The notes beneath the pieces were generated by a model. That model was not told the origin of the DNA. It did no database searches and worked only from the letters and a program-made list of their open reading frames with translations. A program made the position numbers and the translations under genes. 64,000 bases of DNA from Allomuricauda sp. ARW1Y1 (GTDB lineage: Bacteria > Bacteroidota > Bacteroidia > Flavobacteriales > Flavobacteriaceae): contig NZ_JACBZU010000005.1 in NCBI RefSeq assembly GCF_013407935.1, positions 1 to 64,000 on the forward strand. Reading direction: 5' to 3'. Shown here in pieces: positions 36,613 through 44,713 of the stretch. The number at the start of each line of letters is the position of its first letter. Position 1 is the first letter of the stretch.

Positions 36613-36667
36613 TAGTTTTGAATTAGTCCAATTGGAAAGGGAGTGCAGGGAGTTCCTTATTTGGTGA

Positions 36668-36852
36668 CTAGCTCAAAAAACATTCAATAAATGAGAACAG
36701 AGTTCAATGGATTTAATTCGTTCCCTAATGAAAGAAGGCATATTCCCTGCCCAACCCTTATACAATTGTGGGATCAAAAAAAAGGCATTGAAAAAGGACT
36801 TAGGTAAAACTTTATAAGATGTAACGCAACATTTGACAGATTGTAACATGGT
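36668..36852 (-). promoter_or_regulatory. SusC upstream region with GTAAC half-sites 22 bp apart
   Basis: GTAACGC begins at 36821 and GTAACAT at 36843, a 22-bp spacing identical to that at 22390/22412. The surrounding about 185 bases align with 22233-22420. This lies in the 497-base gap between SusC and the AraC gene; the remainder of the gap has no gene. A binding site for the adjacent AraC protein is the simplest reading. Confidence 0.55.
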
Positions 36853-37109
36853 TGAGAAAACCCCAGTATCTAAGGTACTAGCACGATAATCAGCAATAAA
36901 AATCACGCCCATGACCCCTACTCAAAACAACAATTGGGGAAAGCAGACCTTTCTGGCTACATATCAAGAAAAGGAAGGTGTAACTATTGTATAAGGAAAT
37001 CATAATTTCATGAACTGAGAACGACGTATTGGTTTTCGATTCCATACATGGACAAAGTCTATAAAGTGAAATATCGGGATGGGTTTACATCCTTTCTGGG
37101 CATATCGGG

Positions 37110-38201
37110 CTATTTCTTTTCGACCAACAACTCATTTCGAAATTCTGTTGGGGAGACCCCCTCAAATTTTTTGAATGTACGATAAAAGGAGATCCTATTA
37201 TTAAAACCGCATTGAAATGCAACATCCTCAATACCATGGTCGTTGTCGGCATCCAATAACATTTTTTTCGCCTCCTCCACGCGATATCGGTTGATGAACT
37301 CATAAAAATTCTGATGGCAATAATCATTGATCAATTGTGAAGCATGGTGTCTGGATATATTGATCATCTGTGCAATATCATCTAGCTGGAGATCAGCATT
37401 TAGGTAAGGTTTATTGCTTTCCATTAAGGCAATGAGCTGTACTTGGAGTTCCTGCGCAAAATTGGTAGGCAAGCCTGAAGCTTTGGGTTCAGTTCCATTC
37501 GCCGGTGAACACAACACAACATTGTTTACTCCACCTGATATGGCCAGACTGAAGTAAGCCCATATGACAAGGAATGGAGATATGGCAACAAGCAAGCATA
37601 GATGGACTACCATATGCTGTTCCGTTGCAAAGAACAACCATAGCTCGGCAATCATTTGTGCGCTCACAAAAAGTACAAACCCCAGGTTCAGCCTTTTGAC
37701 CCACTGAAAAAGAGATGTACCAATATTCGTGTTTCGTAACCATCGCCATTGTCCGAAAAAAGCATAACCTAACAGGAGCAGAAATATTGGGATCCTAACA
37801 CCTTTAGATAGAACCTCCATAAAAATAAGACCATAAGTAAGCTCCATCCCTGAGCTATAGTGACCTATGACTTGCACAACAGCTACCACAAGAACCAAAA
37901 GGACCGGCACCGAATGAACCCAATCGGAACGCTCTACCTTCTGCCTTGTAGTGAGATGTCTCATATAAAAATAAAACAAGGGCCCATAAAGGGCGATGGA
38001 GACCAACTCATATGGGAACAAAACAGTATTCGAAGAATGCACAAACGCAATCAGCCCAAAACCCAACAGTATTAAGAAAACTGCAAAAATTTTATTGGCA
38101 TAGGGAATCCCATGCTTCCGAAGGAAGAAGAGGCCAAAAGCCAATAATCCAAGCTGAATTGAAATTACATAGATAAAAATTTGCCAGGCGTTCATTTCCA
38201 C
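37110..38201 (-). CDS. Membrane-anchored AraC-family regulator
   Basis: 363 residues: about seven hydrophobic segments in residues 8-235, then a C-terminal AraC DNA-binding domain (LQLDDIAQMINISRHHASQLIND, then DVAFQCGFNNRISFYRTFKKFEGVSPTEFRNEL). It lies immediately upstream of the SusC/SusD operon on the same strand and probably controls it, perhaps through the GTAAC repeats between them. A similar architecture is seen for the proteins at 25.1 and 51.6 kb, but the sequences are divergent, so they are not recent copies. Confidence 0.87.
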   Translation of the reverse strand: MEMNAWQIFIYVISIQLGLLAFGLFFLRKHGIPYANKIFAVFLILLGFGLIAFVHSSNTVLFPYELVSIALYGPLFYFYMRHLTTRQKVERSDWVHSVPVLLVLVVAVVQVIGHYSSGMELTYGLIFMEVLSKGVRIPIFLLLLGYAFFGQWRWLRNTNIGTSLFQWVKRLNLGFVLFVSAQMIAELWLFFATEQHMVVHLCLLVAISPFLVIWAYFSLAISGGVNNVVLCSPANGTEPKASGLPTNFAQELQVQLIALMESNKPYLNADLQLDDIAQMINISRHHASQLINDYCHQNFYEFINRYRVEEAKKMLLDADNDHGIEDVAFQCGFNNRISFYRTFKKFEGVSPTEFRNELLVEKK

Positions 38202-38315
38202 AAGTTGTTATAAGAATTTCTTGATATTGCACCAAGCATTCAACAAACATGTAATATGTAGCACCCTGGATTAAGTCTTAAACCTACAATCCACTGTCCT
38301 TCCCCTTTAGCAACG

Positions 38316-38350
38316 GCTACCCCCGATTGTCGTATGACATCGGGATAGCT
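38316..38350. repeat. Imperfect hairpin with CCCGAT/ATCGGG core
   Basis: GCTACCCCCGATTGTC pairs with GACATCGGGATAGC around a GTAT loop, with two small bulges. No T-run follows, so it is not a classic terminator. CTATCCCGAT/ATCGGGATAG hairpins look like REP-type sequences of flavobacteria. It lies in the 306-base gap between the AraC gene and the S41-like gene; nothing else is seen there. Confidence 0.45.
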
Positions 38351-38507
38351 GTCAAAGCACTGGATAAACCGCTCCAACCTAGGCCCACCATTACACGCTA
38401 ATGTCATCTCAATGTATCCGACAAGCCCACTTTGTACTTATTACCGAAGGTTCTTGACCATAATTAAGTGCATAACTGATTGTTTTATGATTGATGATTG
38501 ATGACTT

Positions 38508-40046
38508 TTACTTACGTTTCATGTCCAATTTTGTACCCTTCCAATCTAGGTACAAAAGGGCTACCTGACCCGAATCCAACCTTTTATAATGTAGGTTGAC
38601 CCCTTCTATGGTTGATGCCAAAACACCTTCGGATTTTAGGAACAGCTTAGCTTTGAATTCAAAAAAGCTCTTTATTCTTCGACCCATTTGCATAGTGAAT
38701 TGATTATCTTCCCAGCTAAGTTTCACCTTTCTGTCATGGACATCATAAGTACCGGAAAGTTGTTCGGCAAGGGCGGTATCCATAACAGCCAATTGACGGG
38801 AACCCACATAGGCGGTTGCTGCATTTAACCAAGGATCCTCACCGTTAAGGTAGTCCCCAAAAGTAAACGTCACTTCCACATGAGGCTCCAATGTGGAGCG
38901 CTTGTCGATGTCCCAACTGGTAGGCCAGAAAATACTTGTCAATGAAACCTTGATCTTGGAATTGGGCATTTGCACTACGCGAACATCCCCTACAGTATTT
39001 GGTCCTTCCCCTGTCGGTTCCCCTATAACGACCGCTTGGGTGTTCAAAGTCAGTAAAGAGACAAGTTCCAATAAGGTCCCTTTGGTGGCTTTGCTTGTAA
39101 GGACCATCAAGTTGCCATCCTGGTTGATTTGCTCAGAGTCGCGCAAAAAACCGGTAAGCGGCTTTAGTTTGAACCCGTTTCCACCACCGCCATATCGTAC
39201 ATCCAATATGATCTTTTTTGCCTTTCCAGTGCTAATCCCGTCAGCCATAAGATCCACAAACTTTTTAAACGAAGGCCCTTCTTGATTATTGGAAATCTGC
39301 TGCAATTGGACATACATGGTTTCACTATTGGGAATATACTCCAGCCAATAATTTTCATTATCGTGATCTTTCTGATTCAACTGAAAATGACCATCATTGG
39401 GCAGCTTTCTATCCAGACTGGTGTATTCAGACAATGGGCCTGCTTCCAGGAGAATCTCCCTATCTCCAGCTATTTGTAGCCGCACGGCTGTATCAGCACC
39501 TTCCAGACCGCTACTTCTCAGCATATCCGGGACAATCCCATATACCGCAAACAAACGTTCCTGATAATGGACATTGTCAGCATTGAGGTATGGCTTCATC
39601 ATGTCATAGACCTCCCCCATCGACCTACCGTCCATACCTAACACACGCTGACCAACGAGGGCTTTATCCTTGGCATCACAGATATACCAGCCATCTTCAA
39701 AAGAATAAAGGGATATTGGTAAAATCGTCGTTTCCAAAACCTCTTGAAAAGGTAAAATGCTGCACCCTTCATCTCCCAAGGTTCCCATGGCCTTTTGAAT
39801 GCGAAATACGATTTCTTTTGGGGATAGGGTTGGTACATCCGCCCGTAGGTCCGAAAGCTCCTGTATAAAAAGCCCAGAGCCTTGGTGGGATTCAAAATCC
39901 GGAAATATTTTGGAAATACTATGCTCCAAAAACTCCAAATCTTCCAACCAAGCTTTTCTATCTACTGGAATAGTCTGTTGACCCCAACATATACTTATGG
40001 GGATTATAAAACATATGGTTACGAATTGTATAATTGTTTTGTTCAT
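38508..40046 (-). CDS. Exported S41-like protein lacking the catalytic serine
   Basis: 512 residues from the Met at 40046 (signal peptide to CWGQ). It has the S41 scaffold: IILDVRYGGGGNG, then VVIGEPTGEGPNTVGD. The nucleophile block is VLTSKATKGTLLELV, where the Ser of TxSAA is replaced: aligned by distance to the GEP motif, the position is Gly (or Lys with a shift). It has a GDEGC motif at about residue 88 and a C-terminal about 85-residue beta domain (SGTYDVHDRKVKLSW). Both are shared with the 183-aa protein at 49.2 kb. Probably a non-catalytic or altered peptidase relative. It has its own GTTAAA element upstream. Confidence 0.75.
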   Translation of the reverse strand: MNKTIIQFVTICFIIPISICWGQQTIPVDRKAWLEDLEFLEHSISKIFPDFESHQGSGLFIQELSDLRADVPTLSPKEIVFRIQKAMGTLGDEGCSILPFQEVLETTILPISLYSFEDGWYICDAKDKALVGQRVLGMDGRSMGEVYDMMKPYLNADNVHYQERLFAVYGIVPDMLRSSGLEGADTAVRLQIAGDREILLEAGPLSEYTSLDRKLPNDGHFQLNQKDHDNENYWLEYIPNSETMYVQLQQISNNQEGPSFKKFVDLMADGISTGKAKKIILDVRYGGGGNGFKLKPLTGFLRDSEQINQDGNLMVLTSKATKGTLLELVSLLTLNTQAVVIGEPTGEGPNTVGDVRVVQMPNSKIKVSLTSIFWPTSWDIDKRSTLEPHVEVTFTFGDYLNGEDPWLNAATAYVGSRQLAVMDTALAEQLSGTYDVHDRKVKLSWEDNQFTMQMGRRIKSFFEFKAKLFLKSEGVLASTIEGVNLHYKRLDSGQVALLYLDWKGTKLDMKRK

Positions 40047-40154
40047 GACAGTTAGGTCTAACATATTTTCACATTGCCCTTGTTAGGGTTATTTATGGGT
40101 AAAACTATAGATTCAAGGGTGTTAAATCGTCCTATTGTATGCATCTGCACAAAT

Positions 40155-40184
40155 CAGAACCCCATTTTAACGATGTTTAACACC
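40155..40184 (-). promoter_or_regulatory. GTTAAA-N4-GTTAAA upstream element (copy 2)
   Basis: On the minus strand this reads GGGTGTTAAACATCGTTAAA followed by ATGGGGTTCTG. It lies about 110 bases upstream of the S41-like gene at 38.5-40.0 kb. Homology with copy 1 continues downstream through GATTTnTGCA and AGGACGA, so about 60 bases are conserved between the two. Confidence 0.55.
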
Positions 40185-40247
40185 CTTAAAAACCAAAAAT
40201 CCACAAGTAGGCCCAAGGTCCACTATTGCCATTAATGCCTGTATGCA

Positions 40248-40976
40248 TCAATGGGCATGGACCACTTTGGCCAAACCGGATAGCGTTTGCTGTACAACAG
40301 CTGGATCTCCCTTATAATTCAATCTGCTCGTTCCTGATGCATCGACATGTAAAGTACCATTCACCGTAATATACGTTTCACTTAATCCTTGAAGTTCTAT
40401 TTCTAAGTTGTCCACTTGAAGATCATAATCCTTGAGATCGCTACTGGTATCCAGCTTTGCTTGAAGTGTATCCACCCTTCCAAATAAACTCACGTCCGAA
40501 GTTCCACGAAGGTTTAGCCGCATAGATTCGACCTCCAATTCACCAAATACATTGCCGGAATCAGAAACGTTCATTTCCAACGATTGGGCCGTGAGCTTGT
40601 TTTCAAAAACTACTTCCGAGACCCCGGAAACATTTAAAAGATTGAGGTTTGGGGTGGTGATATAGACGTTTAAAACGACATCTCCCCGAATACCTGTATT
40701 CTTTTCAAGGTCAAAGTTCAAAACACCCCCCTGCTGTTCCACAACAATCTTATCCTGTAAATTCTCATTGGATCGAATTACAACGTTTTCTTCTTCTGAC
40801 GTTGAAAACGTAATAAAGACCTTAAAGGCACTGGTCACACTGACCCCACTAAAATCTGAATATGCATATGTTCTTTCGGAAATTTGTTCCGAAGCTTCCA
40901 GGGTTTCATTATCACATGAGCCCATTCCCAAGACTAACACTGCTAAACTCCATACATAAATAACTCTTTTTCTCAT
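40248..40976 (-). CDS. DUF2807 (GIN-domain) lipoprotein
   Basis: 242 residues with a lipoprotein signal (LAVLVLGMGSC). The rest is the DUF2807 / head-GIN-like beta-helix: FSGVSVTSAFKVFITFS, LNVYITTPNLNLLNVSGVSEVVFEN, then repeated beta rungs (LRGTSDVSLFG, DTSSDLKDYDL, DASGTSRLNYKGDP). Such proteins are surface or periplasmic, with adhesin-like folds and unknown partners. It is the last gene of the sigma/anti-sigma operon, suggesting a role in the envelope response that operon controls. Confidence 0.87.
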   Translation of the reverse strand: MRKRVIYVWSLAVLVLGMGSCDNETLEASEQISERTYAYSDFSGVSVTSAFKVFITFSTSEEENVVIRSNENLQDKIVVEQQGGVLNFDLEKNTGIRGDVVLNVYITTPNLNLLNVSGVSEVVFENKLTAQSLEMNVSDSGNVFGELEVESMRLNLRGTSDVSLFGRVDTLQAKLDTSSDLKDYDLQVDNLEIELQGLSETYITVNGTLHVDASGTSRLNYKGDPAVVQQTLSGLAKVVHAH

Positions 40977-40981
40977 TTGGT

Positions 40982-41200
40982 TTAAATTTTAAAGTGATTC
41001 ATCAAATTCTCTTTTAGTTCATAATCGGATTTCCAGTAAAAGTTGATCGGGGACCACTGCTCCTGAACTTTTTGGACTCCTGGCAATACCAGTTCTTCCT
41101 TAACATAGACAATGCTATCTTCTTGATACACATGTTCCGTTAGTATAGGTTGCTGAAATGGCCTGCCCATACGCTTTTTTCGATCTTTGTTTATAGACAT
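40982..41200 (-). CDS. Small hypothetical protein of the sigma operon
   Basis: 72 residues from the Met at 41200, which is 5 bases after the stop of the barrel protein; an upstream Met at 41248 would overlap that gene. The sequence is polar (SINKDRKKRMGRPFQQPI, then YQEDSIVYVKEELVLPG) without signal peptide or membrane segment. No family is recognised. Tight spacing on both sides (5 bases each) argues that it is translated. Confidence 0.6.
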   Translation of the reverse strand: MSINKDRKKRMGRPFQQPILTEHVYQEDSIVYVKEELVLPGVQKVQEQWSPINFYWKSDYELKENLMNHFKI

Positions 41201-41204
41201 AGGA

Positions 41205-41861
41205 TTATAGCTGTTTTTGATATCGGTTCCTTCCCAGATTGAACACACCTACCTTTATGCCAAAGCCAAAAGAGAACCCATTTAGATCAACCGGACTACC
41301 GGGAAGCATGGTAAACCTGCTGGTAAGGCGATATCTTCCGCCTACTTCCAATTGGAGATATCTAGAAAAGTTAAAAAGTACATTGATACCTGGTTCGGCG
41401 ATAAAAAAGGTCGGCCAATTTCCGTTGTCACCTGTGTCGGGATTATCCCTTCCAGAAAAATCATCCTTCCCGTAACCCACGGTACCTCCACCCAACAGTA
41501 GCGGAAAGGATAAACTAAATTTGGAATGCCTAAACAGAATAGGCTCCAAATGTAGACCACCGTAACCTCCATAGATATCAAATTCATTGGTATCCAACCC
41601 AAACTCATCCTGCTCTGAATAAAATGCGACACCTACCAGTCCAATCTCCAGTTTCTGATCGGCAACGTATGCAGCCTTCAACCCCATCATATAGGAGTTT
41701 TCACTGTCAATTTCCCCGTAATGGGTAGTAAGTCCCAAGTAGACTCCATGTACTACATTATAGCGGTCATTGAATTCAATGTAGTCTTTGTCATTTTGTG
41801 CGATAAGCCCTTGGCCCAACAACACAAGGATGTTAAAGTAAATTGCTTTTTGATGTTTCAT
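41205..41861 (-). CDS. Probable outer-membrane beta-barrel protein
   Basis: 218 residues with a signal peptide (LVLLGQGLIAQ). The mature part alternates hydrophobic and Gly/aromatic residues in the manner of an 8- to 10-strand beta-barrel (NSYMMGLKAAYVADQKLEIGLVGVAFY, YLQLEVGGRYRLTSRFTML, FSFGFGIKVGVF). No more specific family is recognised. It lies in the sigma/anti-sigma operon between the DUF4097-like and the small protein genes, in line with an envelope function. Confidence 0.68.
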   Translation of the reverse strand: MKHQKAIYFNILVLLGQGLIAQNDKDYIEFNDRYNVVHGVYLGLTTHYGEIDSENSYMMGLKAAYVADQKLEIGLVGVAFYSEQDEFGLDTNEFDIYGGYGGLHLEPILFRHSKFSLSFPLLLGGGTVGYGKDDFSGRDNPDTGDNGNWPTFFIAEPGINVLFNFSRYLQLEVGGRYRLTSRFTMLPGSPVDLNGFSFGFGIKVGVFNLGRNRYQKQL

Positions 41862-41963
41862 ATTGTTCGTTTTTAATGGCTAATGTTGTGGCGCGTCAAA
41901 CGCACTTCGGATTTTACGTTTTCTCGCTACTTATGGTTGATGGTTCATATACTACTGATGGAA

Positions 41964-43049
41964 TCAATCTTCCGAAAGAATGACAATACCTCTATTCCCT
42001 TTTATAGATAGCTTGCCGGTTGTGGTAGCACCATAATCCGCATGGATTTCGCGAATCCTTTTCTTTGGGTCCAAAACATGACTCTCTACATGTTGAAAGG
42101 TTTTGGGGACTCGGAGAAGACCTTCCTTCAAAATCGCATGGAACGCAAATGAAGTTCCGGAAACATTCAGGTGAATGTCAGATGACTCCTGGTCAATGGA
42201 TATTTGTAATTCAGGATGATTGACCTGCAGAACTTTTAACTCAGACAATTTCAAGGACAGCTCCACAGCTCCAGACAAGCTACGTATCTGCATTATCGAA
42301 AATATAAGACTTGCCTTTAGCGAACCTACAGTACCGACATCCACCCTATCCTTGTCCGATGTAAAAACCAACCTGGACACGTGACCCAGATTAACTTCTG
42401 TGCCTTGACTGTGTAATTCCAGCTTCTCCACATGGTCCATATCCATCTTACCGTTGGTAATATTCACAATAGACTGTCCAAGGTCCTTGGTCTGAAGCGT
42501 ACCATATTCCAAAGTGAACCGAGCTTGTTTCAAGTAATTGTTGACCCAGATATCACCATGGCCAACGGCAGCGGTCAACTCCCCGTTCCATCCATCGATT
42601 GTCAGGTCTCCAAATTTATTACGGATGTCCAATGCCAAATTTTGGGGAACATACACCTCATAATCTATGGTCAGATCAACCATATCCATGGAATTCCTAT
42701 TTCCATCGCTGATGAATTTATCCCAAAACCCCTTTTTCACCGCGTCGATACGTGTGCTTATTTGTACCCCTTCCTTGAGATGTTCCTCCCGGATTTCTAC
42801 CTGCTCCAGCAGCGTCTGTGGTTGACCTCCTCTCCCACTATCCACCGTCATCTTTACCTTGACGACGGTTTCATCCCGCTCCCATCCTTGAATAAGGATA
42901 TTTCCGTATTGATTTTCCAAAAAGAGCCGTTGTGATTTTGGTATCCTAAATGATGTTTCCCATTGTTTGGAATACACTTTCTGTCCATGGACCAAATGGC
43001 CCAGCAACAGCATGCTGCACACCCAGAGATTATAGACTATAGCTTTCAT
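41964..43049 (-). CDS. Exported DUF4097-like beta-strand repeat protein
   Basis: 361 residues with a signal peptide (MLLLGHLVHGQ). The body is the repetitive beta-helix typical of DUF4097: LFLENQYGNILIQGWERDETVVKVKMTV, VPQNLALDIRNKFGDLTIDGWNGELTAAVGHGDIWVNN, NITNGKMDMDHVEKLELHS. These proteins often lie in ECF sigma operons and are thought to be envelope-exposed. The gene overlaps the anti-sigma gene by 20 bases. Along with the DUF2807 protein it gives the operon two adhesin-like members. Confidence 0.82.
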   Translation of the reverse strand: MKAIVYNLWVCSMLLLGHLVHGQKVYSKQWETSFRIPKSQRLFLENQYGNILIQGWERDETVVKVKMTVDSGRGGQPQTLLEQVEIREEHLKEGVQISTRIDAVKKGFWDKFISDGNRNSMDMVDLTIDYEVYVPQNLALDIRNKFGDLTIDGWNGELTAAVGHGDIWVNNYLKQARFTLEYGTLQTKDLGQSIVNITNGKMDMDHVEKLELHSQGTEVNLGHVSRLVFTSDKDRVDVGTVGSLKASLIFSIMQIRSLSGAVELSLKLSELKVLQVNHPELQISIDQESSDIHLNVSGTSFAFHAILKEGLLRVPKTFQHVESHVLDPKKRIREIHADYGATTTGKLSIKGNRGIVILSED

Positions 43050-43584
43050 AATTTTCCTTGACTTTAGTGGACTTCTTCATTTGTTGTAAGAAGTTATTAA
43101 TGAGTTCAATTCGTATTTTCTGGTTTTGGACAATGGCCTGTAACACCTTTTCATTATTGATGTTCTTATACAGCTCCGCCTCCAAAGCTTCGTATTCCGT
43201 ATCCAACTTGTCCAGAAATTCCAAAAAGTCGGCTTTTTCGGTTGCGGACAAGCCCGGATAATATTCAAGGCGTTCCCTGTAATGGTTAATGGTAGCCGTA
43301 TAGTGCAGGTTTAAGTCGGACAGTTGCCGATTCACGGAAGTCGACACATTGGGCCTATCATCAAGGAGCCCATCACTCAACATACCTACAGACAAAACAC
43401 CAATTCCGAGCAATAACAAAAAACTGGCCGCTATTTGATAGCCAGGGTTTCTCCAATAAGGTACCCTATTGACAGCCACGTTTCTCAATTTCATTTCAAT
43501 GTTCGACCATAACCGTTCTGTATCCGGTTGATGATCATCGAAGGATCGGCGATGCGCCCTTATGTATTTTTCAAATTCATCCAT
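43030..43584 (-). CDS. Anti-sigma-factor-like membrane protein
   Basis: 184 residues: a cytosolic N-terminal segment (EKYIRAHRRSFDDHQPDTERLWSNIE), one membrane helix (about 49-68, IAASFLLLLGIGVLSVGML) and a periplasmic helical region with long coiled-coil character (ATEKADFLEFLDKLDTEYEALEAELY). There is no classic ZAS zinc motif, but the position directly after an ECF sigma gene, with a 1-base TAATG overlap, strongly suggests an anti-sigma role, holding the sigma factor at the membrane until a signal is received. Confidence 0.78.
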   Translation of the reverse strand: MDEFEKYIRAHRRSFDDHQPDTERLWSNIEMKLRNVAVNRVPYWRNPGYQIAASFLLLLGIGVLSVGMLSDGLLDDRPNVSTSVNRQLSDLNLHYTATINHYRERLEYYPGLSATEKADFLEFLDKLDTEYEALEAELYKNINNEKVLQAIVQNQKIRIELINNFLQQMKKSTKVKENYESYSL

Positions 43585-44159
43585 TACAAATCCTTTAGTA
43601 GGTCCAAAAGCTTTTTTTTGGCCCTGTGATATTGTGATTTTGATGTGGAAGGAGATATCGACAAAAACCCAGCTATCTCATCATGGGTGTACCCTTCGAT
43701 AAGATAGAGGACGATAATCTGCTTATACCCCTTCGGAAGCATTTCCATTCCCTTTTTGATCTTTTGTATATCCATGGTCCCTTCCTGGGGGTCTTCCACT
43801 TTATGTAAGTGAAGTTCATGATTCTCAAATGGTGTTGTTTCCACCTTTTGTTTTTTTAAATGATTGATACAATTATGGATGACTATTCGCTTTAACCAAT
43901 ACCCGAAGCTACTGTCGTACTTAAATTTTCCAAGGTTGCCAAAAGCATCCACAAAACTCTCCTGTACCACATCTTCCGCGTCCTCTCTGGAATACAACAT
44001 GCGCATCCCGATATTGAACATGGCTCCCACATACAGGTGGTATAATTTATATTGAGCTTCACGATTTCCAGATTTGCTGCCCTCAATAAGTTCTCTGTGT
44101 TTGAAACGAATATTGGTTTCCAATGCATGTACTATTAATTCATAACCTATATCAGGCAT
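43584..44159 (-). CDS. ECF-type RNA polymerase sigma factor
   Basis: 191 residues from the Met at 44159; an upstream Met at 44246 would add 29 residues that do not look like a sigma N-terminus. Region 2 is clear (YKLYHLYVGAMFNIGMRMLYSREDAEDVVQESFVDAF) and region 4 contains the helix-turn-helix (LPKGYKQIIVLYLIEGYTHDEIAGFLSISPSTSKSQYHRAKKKL). It is the first gene of an operon with its likely anti-sigma factor and envelope proteins. A GTTAAA element lies about 185 bases upstream of this start (98 from the longer one), raising the possibility of autoregulation. Confidence 0.9.
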   Translation of the reverse strand: MPDIGYELIVHALETNIRFKHRELIEGSKSGNREAQYKLYHLYVGAMFNIGMRMLYSREDAEDVVQESFVDAFGNLGKFKYDSSFGYWLKRIVIHNCINHLKKQKVETTPFENHELHLHKVEDPQEGTMDIQKIKKGMEMLPKGYKQIIVLYLIEGYTHDEIAGFLSISPSTSKSQYHRAKKKLLDLLKDL

Positions 44160-44343
44160 ATTCGCACTCAGTGACAAGTGAAAATCAAAAGGGTTGCATA
44201 TCGCACCCCTTTTTTTTGGTTGAAGAAAAATCTCTGTCAACAGCACAAACTGCTTCGTGCTACCTGGCGGTCCTGCCTGAACCCGTAGTGAAGAAAAAAG
44301 GTATTTGGATCAAATGGGTTCGAATTGATGTACAATCAAAATT

Positions 44344-44374
44344 CAGAACCACACTTTAACGTAAGTTAACATCC
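44344..44374 (-). promoter_or_regulatory. GTTAAA-N4-GTTAAA upstream element (copy 3)
   Basis: On the minus strand this reads GGATGTTAACTTACGTTAAA followed by GTGTGGTTCTG. It keeps the 10-bp half-site spacing and the GGTTCTG block of the copies at 31.5 and 40.2 kb. It lies upstream of the ECF sigma operon. Confidence 0.55.
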
Positions 44375-44490
44375 AAGGTCCCGGGCCAACCCAAAAGTAA
44401 AAGATAACGCAAATTGGATATGGAGTGGTTGTAGCCGAATTGAACCTATTTAAGACCCATATCAGGATGCCTATCACCTATATCTGAAGG

Positions 44491-44562
44491 CTAAATGGGA
44501 GTTTCGATACAACAAGGATGTTTCACCTTATCATATTCTTGAATAGCGTATTAAAGACGATA
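44491..44562 (-). pseudogene. Relic of the 3' end of an AraC regulator gene
   Basis: About 70 bases aligned with the end of the AraC gene at 51.6-52.7 kb (around 51620-51680), sharing blocks such as TTTCGATAC, TGTTTCACC, ATATTCTTGAATA and CGTATTAAA. Translated on the minus strand it gives VFNTLFKNM and then a stop. It lies in the 554-base gap between the sigma and DUF885 genes; the rest of this gap shows no gene. Confidence 0.6.
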
Positions 44563-44713
44563 CATTTGATGAAGTTTTAAAAAAATAGGCAGTACTACCT
44601 AAGGGAATTCTACAGAAAACCTTGAAGCTGTCAGAAGGTTTCCAACGTATTGGTATTATCGTGAAAACGGATAAAACTTTGGCTTTGTCATAACCGGTTT
44701 TTAACCAAGAATT

